A stretch of DNA of 9,726 nucleotides. Source: Acidobacteriota bacterium (GTDB lineage: Bacteria > Acidobacteriota > Thermoanaerobaculia > Thermoanaerobaculales > Thermoanaerobaculaceae). The notes below the pieces were generated by a model. The model was not told the origin of the DNA. It saw only the letters and a program-made list of their open reading frames with translations, and did no database searches. Positions 1 through 5,761 of this stretch are shown here, piece after piece. The position numbers and the translations under genes were made by a program. The stretch lies in NCBI GenBank assembly GCA_027458945.1, contig DAIDOU010000245.1, positions 1 to 9,726 on the forward strand, in the 5' to 3' direction. Position 1 is the first letter of the stretch, and every line of letters starts with the position of its first letter.

Positions 1-145
1 GGAGTTCGGGGCGTAGGCTGGTCGCGAGCTCGATCTGCACGCCGCGCGAGGAGAGATCCACGATCCGCGCGGGGAGGAACGCCTTGACGCGAGCCGACAA
101 CGGCCGCTGCGGCTCGACCCTGGGCGTAGATCTCCGCTCCACCAT
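1..145 (-). CDS. PilZ-domain protein, N-terminal fragment (cut by window edge)
   Basis: The first 48 codons are visible; the gene runs off the left edge. The fragment starts MVERRSTPRV and carries both halves of the canonical PilZ c-di-GMP binding signature: RxxxR (R5-S-T-P-R9) and (D/N)xSxxG (D30-L-S-S-R-G35), the latter followed by a beta-strand-like VQIEL. PilZ domains bind cyclic di-GMP in the cytoplasm and pass the signal to motility, exopolysaccharide or transcription machinery; which of these applies cannot be judged from the fragment. Start choice: an in-frame ATG at 160 has no Shine-Dalgarno, whereas GGAGG at 154-150 lies 4 nt before the ATG at 145 and 7 nt before a GTG at 142, so translation most likely begins at 145 or 142. 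The gene diverges from the superoxide dismutase gene and has its own probable promoter. Whether it is a single-domain protein or the front of a longer one is unknown. Family assignment is fairly secure because both motifs are intact. Confidence 0.8.
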   Translation of the reverse strand, partial: MVERRSTPRVEPQRPLSARVKAFLPARIVDLSSRGVQIELATSLRPEL

Positions 146-178
146 CCCTCCTCCGCTCATGCGACCATCTGCAGAACA

Positions 179-207
179 ATTATAGGCACTCGGCGCCCGT
201 TCCGCCA
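179..207 (-). promoter_or_regulatory. Probable sigma70-type promoter of the PilZ gene
   Basis: Reading the minus strand, a perfect -10 hexamer TATAAT occupies 184-179. Seventeen bases upstream, at 207-202, lies TGGCGG, only a weak match to the -35 consensus. A start site about 7 nt downstream of the -10 (near 172) would give a leader of roughly 27 nt before the ATG at 145. In such G+C-rich DNA a consensus TATAAT in the right place and orientation is unlikely to be chance. The weak -35 suggests an activator or another compensating contact; a TG dinucleotide lies upstream of the -10 but is one base out of register for an extended -10. Confidence 0.55.
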
Positions 208-324
208 TGCGTCGCACCGCCTCGCCGCGGGAGCCGGGAGGCGATCCCGGGCCGAGGGAATGACGAAGGTGCCCGGCGCCGTTGTTCGCAGCGCGGGCCG
301 TTGCAGCGACTGCGATTCGTTCCA

Positions 325-342
325 CGTTCGGCCCGAAGAACG
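325..342 (+). other. Small hairpin abutting the superoxide dismutase ribosome binding site
   Basis: CGTTC at 325-329 is the exact reverse complement of GAACG at 338-342, leaving an 8-nt loop. The 3' arm ends on the first G of the Shine-Dalgarno sequence. A second copy of CGTTC at 318-322 could pair with the same GAACG. The stem is only 5 bp, so it may be incidental; its position in the leader is the only reason to list it. Confidence 0.3.
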
Positions 343-347
343 GAGGT
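342..347 (+). promoter_or_regulatory. Ribosome binding site of the superoxide dismutase gene
   Basis: GGAGGT lies 7 nt upstream of the ATG at 355, close to ideal in match and spacing. It decides the start: the open frame extends in phase back to a TTG at 301, but that codon has no Shine-Dalgarno and would add 18 residues absent from the family. Confidence 0.85.
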
Positions 348-354
348 CGTGCCG

Positions 355-969
<615 letters not shown>

Positions 970-1065
970 CGCCCGGGCCACCGGGGCCGGCGCGTCGGGT
1001 GACACGGCGCGCCGCATCGCGATCGCGGGCGGCGGCACCCCCCCGGGTCCCGGCCCCGGCGTCGT
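970..1065. other. Convergent intergenic region with G+C-rich inverted repeats
   Basis: Between the stops of the superoxide dismutase and outer-membrane channel genes, CCGGGGCCGG at 981-990 is exactly complementary to CCGGCCCCGG at 1050-1059. Inside it, CGGCGCG at 988-994 pairs with CGCGCCG at 1008-1014 across a 13-nt loop; the two structures share three bases, so they compete. A palindrome, CGCGATCGCG, lies at 1018-1027. Both operons probably end here, but no U-run follows any stem on either strand, so an intrinsic terminator is not demonstrated. Termination could be Rho-dependent or rely on extended stems. Confidence 0.4.
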
Positions 1066-2640
1066 TCAGGGTTTCTCGCTCGCGTCGGCGGGTGCCGCCC
1101 GCCGCTGCAACACGGCCCGCCGGTCGGGAAGGTCGGACTCGCGCCATCCCCCGCCCAACGCCTTGATCAGGTTGACGCTGGCCGTGAGCCGGCCGGTGGC
1201 GAGGTTGACGGCGGCCCGCTCGTTGGCGAGCGCGGCCGCCTGGGCGCTCACGACCTGGAGGTACGTCGTGATCCCCGCCCGGTACTGGTCCTGGGCCATC
1301 TTCAGCGAGCGCTCGGCCGCGGCGACCGCGGCGTCCTGCTGCTCCGATTCCACGGCGAGGATGCGCAGCGCCGCCAGGTTGTCCTCGACCTCCTGGAACG
1401 CCGTCAGCGCGCTGCTGCGGTAGGCGGCCACCGCGGCGTCGTAGGCGGCGATCGCCTGCTCGTTGGCCGCGCGTCGCCGCCCGCCCGCGAACAGCGTCTC
1501 GGCCAGCGCCGGCCCCAACGACCAGAACCGGTTGGGGAGCGAGAAGAACCGCGCCAGCGTCGAGCTCTGGTAGCCGGCCGAGCCGGTGAGCGTCAGCGTC
1601 GGGAAGTACGCCGCGCGCGCCACCCCGATCTGAGCGTTGGCCGCGGCGACCAGGCGCTCGGCCGCGGCGACGTCGGGCCGGCGCTCGAGCAACTCCGACG
1701 GCACCCCGGCCGGGATCTCGGGCGGCGTGACCCCGAGCGGGCGCGGGGCGATCGCGAACTCTCCCGCCGCCTTGCCGACCAGCACCGCGATGGCGTGCTC
1801 CGCCTGCGCCCGGGCGATCGACAGGTCGGTTGCCTGCGCCCGCACGCTCTCGAGCTGGGTTTGGGCCTGGGCCACGTCGATTCCCGACGCGACCCCCTGC
1901 TGGAAGCGGTTCTCCGTCAGCCGCAGCGCCGTCCGGTACGCCGCCACCGTCGAGTCGAGCAGCTGCTTCTCGCTGTCGAGGCCGCGGAGGACGAAGTACT
2001 CGAGCGCCAGCTCGGCGTGCATCGCCAGACGAACCGCCTCGAGGTTGGCGGCGCTGGCCTGGGCGCCGGCGACGCCGGCTTCGACGCTGCGCCGCACCCC
2101 ACCGAACAGGTCGAGCTCCCAGGCGACGTCAACCGGCAGCGAGTAGGTCGTCACCGCGGGCGCGGCCCCGCTCGCGACGCCGGAGGAGCGCGCCGACAAC
2201 CCGCTCGAGCGCGTCGCCACCGCGCTCGCGCCGACGCTCGGGAAGAAGCCGGCGCGCGCCCCGCGGGCTAGCGCGCGGGCACCGCGGAACGCGGCCTCGG
2301 CCTGCACGATCGTCTGGTTCGCGGCGGTGACCCGCGCCTCGAGCGCGTCGAGCTCGGGGTCGCCGAACATCTCCCACCAGGCGCCGCGCCGGGCGAGGTC
2401 CCGCGGCTGCGCCTCCTTCCACGTCCCGCTCTCGGCTGCTGAGGCGGAGGACAGCTCCTTGTACTGCGCCGGCACCGGCGCCGAGGGTCGCACGTAGTTC
2501 GGCCCGACGGCGCACCCGGCGCACGCCGCCAGCAGCGACGGCCACGCGGCGCGGCGCAGCCGGCGGCCCGCGGAGCGGGAGGCGGCGCGCGCTCGGGCGG
2601 TCGCCGCCTCCACGGTAAGTCCCGGAAATGCCTGTTGCAT
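1066..2640 (-). CDS. Outer-membrane efflux lipoprotein, NodT/OprM type (TolC family)
   Basis: A complete 524-aa channel subunit; trimers of this family form a beta-barrel with a periplasmic alpha-tunnel that docks on the adaptor and RND pump. After an Arg-rich N-terminus and a short hydrophobic stretch come LLAAC (C40) and AGC (C43), then VGPNYVRP, the standard mature start of NodT-type lipoproteins. Two structurally repeated halves follow. Typical motifs are VAWELDLFGG (172-181), RFQQGVASGIDV (245-256), LLERRPDVAAAE (317-328), AYFPTLTLTGS (344-354), the second-half strand ending LFAGGRRR (383-390), AFQEVEDNLAAL (414-425) and QYRAGITTYLQV (452-463). Its start is set by GGAGG at 2652-2648, 7 nt before the ATG, which overlaps the pump stop by one base (TGATG). 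As the last gene of the operon it is the dedicated exit duct, comparable to OpmB of MuxABC-OpmB. Family certain; which Cys is lipidated is not settled. Confidence 0.95.
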   Translation of the reverse strand: MQQAFPGLTVEAATARARAASRSAGRRLRRAAWPSLLAACAGCAVGPNYVRPSAPVPAQYKELSSASAAESGTWKEAQPRDLARRGAWWEMFGDPELDALEARVTAANQTIVQAEAAFRGARALARGARAGFFPSVGASAVATRSSGLSARSSGVASGAAPAVTTYSLPVDVAWELDLFGGVRRSVEAGVAGAQASAANLEAVRLAMHAELALEYFVLRGLDSEKQLLDSTVAAYRTALRLTENRFQQGVASGIDVAQAQTQLESVRAQATDLSIARAQAEHAIAVLVGKAAGEFAIAPRPLGVTPPEIPAGVPSELLERRPDVAAAERLVAAANAQIGVARAAYFPTLTLTGSAGYQSSTLARFFSLPNRFWSLGPALAETLFAGGRRRAANEQAIAAYDAAVAAYRSSALTAFQEVEDNLAALRILAVESEQQDAAVAAAERSLKMAQDQYRAGITTYLQVVSAQAAALANERAAVNLATGRLTASVNLIKALGGGWRESDLPDRRAVLQRRAAPADASEKP

Positions 2641-5600
2641 CACGTCCCCTCCACGACGGGCGCCGGCCGGCGCGCAAGAGCGCGGCGCAGCATCCCCAAC
2701 CGGAGCCGGAACCGGTCCAGGTACAGGTAGACCACCGGCGTGGTGAACAGCGTCAACATCTGGCTGAAGAGCAGGCCGCCGACGATCGCGATGCCAAGCG
2801 GCCGGCGCAGCTCCGACCCGGTGCCGCCGCCGATCGCCAGCGGCAGGCCGCCGAGCAACGCCGCCATCGTCGTCATCGTGATCGGCCGAAAACGGAGCAG
2901 GCACGCCTGGAAGATCGCCTGCTCCGGCGTCTTCCCCTCCTTGCGCTCGGCCTCGATGGCGAAGTCGATCATCAGGATGGCGTTCTTCTTCACGATCCCG
3001 ATCAGCAGGATGATACCGATCAGCGCAATGACCGACAGCTCGGTGCGGAACGCGAACAGTGCCAGCAGCGCGCCGACGCCGGCGGAGGGTAGCGTCGAGA
3101 GGATCGTCACCGGGTGGATCAGGCTCTCGTAGAGCACGCCGAGCACGATGTACACCGCGAGCAGCGCCGCGACGATCAGCAGCGGCTCGCTGGCGAGCGA
3201 TGCCTGGAACGCCTGCGCCGTGCCCTGGAAGCTGCCGCGGATCGTCGCCGGCAGCCGCATCTCGGCCTCGGCCCGCTGGACCGCGCTGACCGCGCTGCCC
3301 AGCGACACCCCGAGTGGGAGGTTGAACGAGAGCGTCACCGCCGGGAACTGCCCCTGGTGGTTGACCTGCAGCGGCGCGGTGCTTGGTTCGTACTTTGTGA
3401 ACGCGGCGAGCGGCACCATTCCTCCGCCGCTCGCGCGCAGGTAGATGTCGTTCAACCCCTCCGGGTTCTGCCAGAACCGCGGCGCCGCCTCCATGATCAC
3501 GTGGTACTGGTTCAGCTGTGTGTACATCGTCGAGACCTGACGCTGTCCGAAGGCGTCGTAGAGCGTGTTGTCGAGCATGCTGGGGGTGATCCCGAGGCGT
3601 GAGGCCGTGGTGCGATCGATCGTGAGCGCGGCCTGCAGGCCCTTGTTCTGCTGATCGCTGTTGACGTCGGCGAGCTCCTTGAGCGTGCGCAGCCGCGCGA
3701 CTACCCGGGGCGCCCACTGGAACAGTTCGTCCGAGTTGTCGCCTTGCAGCGTGTACTGGTACTGCGTGGCGGACGGGCGCCCGCCGACCCGGATGTCCTG
3801 AACGGATTGCAGGTAGAGGGTGGCGCCCGGGACGCGCGCGAGTTGCCCGCGCAGGCGCGCGATGACCTGGTCCGCCGTCACGTCGCGTTCGGACTGCGGC
3901 TTCAGGCTGACGAACATCCGCCCGGTGTTCACGGTCCCGCCGAGGAACCCGTTGGCGCTGGCGACCGCCGGGTCGCGCATTGTCGTCGTCACGAACTCCC
4001 GGAGCTTGGCCTGCATCGCCTGGAACGAGGTGTCCTGATCGGCGACGATCTGCCCCATGATCCGGCCGGTGTCCTGCTGCGGGAAGAACCCTTTCGGGAC
4101 CTTCGCGTACAGGACGATCGTCGCGGCCATGGTCCCGAGCGTGACCGCGAGCGTCAACGGCTGGTGGCGGAGCACCCACGCCAGCGCCCGCTCGTAGCGG
4201 CCGATGACCCAGGCGAACCCCCGTTCGCTCGCCAGGAAGAAGCGGCCGTGTTTCTCCTCGTCGCGCGAACGCAACAACGTGGCGCACATCATCGGCGTGG
4301 CCGTCAACGAGACCACCAGGGACACGCCGATCGCGACGGATAGGGTGACCGCGAACTCCCGGAAGAGCCGTCCGACGATCCCGCCCATCAGCAGGATCGG
4401 GATGAACACCGCGACGAGGGAAAAGCTGATCGAGACGACCGTGAAGCCGATCTCCTTGGCGCCGACCAGCGCGGCCTCCAACGGCTGCATCCCCGCTTCG
4501 AGGTGGCGCGTGATGTTTTCGATCACGACGATGGCGTCGTCCACGACGAACCCGGTCGCGACCGTCAGCGCCATCAGCGACAGGTTGTCGATGCTGTAGC
4601 CGAGCAGGTACATGACCCCGAACGTGCCGACCAGCGAGATCGGCACCGCGACGCTGGGGATCAGGGTCGAGCGCGCGCTGCGCAGGAACAGGAAGACGAC
4701 CAGGATCACGAGCATGATCGAGATGCACAGCGTGATCTCGACGTCTCTCACGGACGCCCGGATCGTCTGGGTGGAATCGATCAGCAGGCTGAGCTTGACC
4801 GAGGGCGGGATCGCAGCCTGGAGCTGCGGCAGCACGGCGCGGACGCCGTCGACGGTGTCGATGATGTTCGCGCCGGGCTGGCGAAACACGATGATGATGA
4901 CGGCCGGCTTGCCGTTCGACAGCCCCATCGTGCGAATGTCCTCGACCGAGTCCGTGACGTCCGCGACATCGGCCAGACGGACGGCCGCGCCGTTCCGGTA
5001 ACGGAGGACGAGCGTCCGGTACTCGGAGGCCTTCAGGAGCTGGTCGGTGGCGGCGAGCGACCACACGCGGTGGCCATCGGCGACCTCCCCCTTGGGCCGG
5101 TTCGCGTTCGCGGAGGCAAGCATGGTGCGGACATCCTCGAGTGCCAGACCGGCGTTGTTGAGCGCGGGGGGGTCCAGCTCGACGCGAACGGCCGGCAACG
5201 CGCTGCCGCCGACGAAAACCTGGCCGACCCCCTGCACCTGCGACAGCTTCTGCTGCAGCACCGTCGAGGCGACGTCGTACATCTGCGGCCGGTCGAGGAG
5301 GTCGGAGGTGAGCGAGAGCAACATGATCGGCGCGTCGGCCGGGTTGACCTTCCGGTACCGCGGGTTGCTCGGCAGGTTGGCCGGGAGCTGGCCCCGGGCC
5401 GCGTTGATCGCCGCCTGCACGTCGCGCGCCGCGGCGTCGATGTTGCGGTTCAGGTCGAACTGCAGCGTGATATTCGTCGACCCCAGGGAGCTCGTCGACG
5501 TCATCTCGGTGACACCGGCGATCCGGCCGAACTGGCGCTCGAGCGGCGTCGCCACCGACGAGGCCATCGTCTCGGGGCTCGCCCCCGGCAGGCCCGCCGA

Positions 5601-5750
5601 GACGTTGATCGTGGGGAAGTCGACCTGCGGCAGCGGCGACACCGGCAGGAACCTGAAGCCGATCGCGCCGGCCAGCGCGATCGCGATCACGAGCAGCGTC
5701 GTCGCGACCGGCCGGTGGATGAACGGCGACGAGAGCGACGAGACCTTCAA
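2640..5750 (-). CDS. mdtC: RND multidrug efflux pump subunit, MdtC/MuxC-like
   Basis: A 1036-aa inner-membrane proton/drug antiporter of the HAE1 RND family, normal in length for MdtC. It shows the expected twelve-helix plan: TM1 about 12-31, a large periplasmic loop, TM2-6 about 337-490, TM7 about 530-548, a second loop, then TM8-12 about 855-1008. The TM4 proton-relay aspartates are D404-D405 in GFVVDDAIVVIEN, and the TM10 lysine is K922 in IVKKNAILMIDF. MdtC-type segments include LPQVDFPTI, LPGASPETMASSVATPLER and QDIRVGGR. No ATG or GTG lies near the conserved N-terminus (SSPFIHRPVATTLL). The only suitable start is a TTG at 5750, with GGGGAG 5 nt upstream and a TTGA overlap with the preceding pump's stop. 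It is expected to form a heterotrimer with the MdtB-like pump, as known for E. coli MdtBC. Substrates cannot be read from sequence; relatives export novobiocin, bile salts and beta-lactams. Confidence 0.95.
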   Translation of the reverse strand: MKVSSLSSPFIHRPVATTLLVIAIALAGAIGFRFLPVSPLPQVDFPTINVSAGLPGASPETMASSVATPLERQFGRIAGVTEMTSTSSLGSTNITLQFDLNRNIDAAARDVQAAINAARGQLPANLPSNPRYRKVNPADAPIMLLSLTSDLLDRPQMYDVASTVLQQKLSQVQGVGQVFVGGSALPAVRVELDPPALNNAGLALEDVRTMLASANANRPKGEVADGHRVWSLAATDQLLKASEYRTLVLRYRNGAAVRLADVADVTDSVEDIRTMGLSNGKPAVIIIVFRQPGANIIDTVDGVRAVLPQLQAAIPPSVKLSLLIDSTQTIRASVRDVEITLCISIMLVILVVFLFLRSARSTLIPSVAVPISLVGTFGVMYLLGYSIDNLSLMALTVATGFVVDDAIVVIENITRHLEAGMQPLEAALVGAKEIGFTVVSISFSLVAVFIPILLMGGIVGRLFREFAVTLSVAIGVSLVVSLTATPMMCATLLRSRDEEKHGRFFLASERGFAWVIGRYERALAWVLRHQPLTLAVTLGTMAATIVLYAKVPKGFFPQQDTGRIMGQIVADQDTSFQAMQAKLREFVTTTMRDPAVASANGFLGGTVNTGRMFVSLKPQSERDVTADQVIARLRGQLARVPGATLYLQSVQDIRVGGRPSATQYQYTLQGDNSDELFQWAPRVVARLRTLKELADVNSDQQNKGLQAALTIDRTTASRLGITPSMLDNTLYDAFGQRQVSTMYTQLNQYHVIMEAAPRFWQNPEGLNDIYLRASGGGMVPLAAFTKYEPSTAPLQVNHQGQFPAVTLSFNLPLGVSLGSAVSAVQRAEAEMRLPATIRGSFQGTAQAFQASLASEPLLIVAALLAVYIVLGVLYESLIHPVTILSTLPSAGVGALLALFAFRTELSVIALIGIILLIGIVKKNAILMIDFAIEAERKEGKTPEQAIFQACLLRFRPITMTTMAALLGGLPLAIGGGTGSELRRPLGIAIVGGLLFSQMLTLFTTPVVYLYLDRFRLRLGMLRRALARRPAPVVEGT
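2648..2652 (-). promoter_or_regulatory. Ribosome binding site of the outer-membrane channel gene
   Basis: On the minus strand GGAGG (2652-2648) lies 7 nt before the ATG at 2640, inside the last codons of the mdtC-like gene. It supports this ATG over the in-frame GTG nine codons later, which has no Shine-Dalgarno. Confidence 0.75.
3063..3137 (-). repeat. Paralogous near-identical DNA block in the mdtC-like gene (copy 2 at 6179-6253)
   Basis: Bases 3063-3086 are identical to 6179-6202 (24 nt), and the match continues with few mismatches to ctctcgtagagcac at 3124-3137, which equals 6240-6253. The offset is 3116 bp throughout. The block encodes the TM8-TM9 region (TILSTLPSAGVGALL) in both pumps, so it reflects their common ancestry and strong constraint, perhaps with gene conversion. 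Confidence 0.7.
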
Positions 5751-5761
5751 TCGCGCTCCCC
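5747..5761 (-). promoter_or_regulatory. Start of the mdtC-like gene: GGGGAG, TTG start, TTGA overlap
   Basis: On the minus strand GGGGAG (5761-5756) is followed by a 5-nt spacer, the probable TTG start (5750-5748) and, sharing two of its bases, the TGA stop of the mdtB-like gene (5749-5747). TTG is the only initiation codon that preserves the conserved N-terminal residues, since the first in-frame ATG encodes Met62. TTG starts are usually weaker than ATG, so initiation here probably relies on ribosomes terminating on the upstream gene. Confidence 0.7.

Larger units (their letters stand above)
146..354. other. Divergent intergenic region between the PilZ and superoxide dismutase genes
   Basis: This 209-nt stretch has no convincing gene. 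It holds the TATAAT promoter reading left, a perfect 6-bp hairpin (CCGGGA at 234-239 pairing with TCCCGG at 245-250, 5-nt loop), a second small hairpin abutting the superoxide dismutase ribosome binding site, and that binding site itself. I looked for a plus-strand promoter and for Fur-, MntR- or SoxS-like A/T-rich operators and found none convincing: TTGTTC at 282 and TTGCAG at 301 have no acceptable -10 at the right distance. Confidence 0.6.

Noticed and set aside
301..354. TTG start at 301 for the superoxide dismutase, adding 18 residues
   Set aside because: No Shine-Dalgarno, the added residues are not family-like, and the ATG at 355 has an ideal GGAGGT.
970..1065. A classical intrinsic terminator between the convergent genes
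   Set aside because: Stems exist but no T-run follows on either strand, so only the inverted repeats are reported.
2641..5064. In-frame extension of the channel gene upstream to 5064 (apparent 1332-aa pump-channel fusion)
   Set aside because: The extension reads the mdtC-like gene in a wrong frame. The true start at 2640 has GGAGG and precedes the signal peptide.
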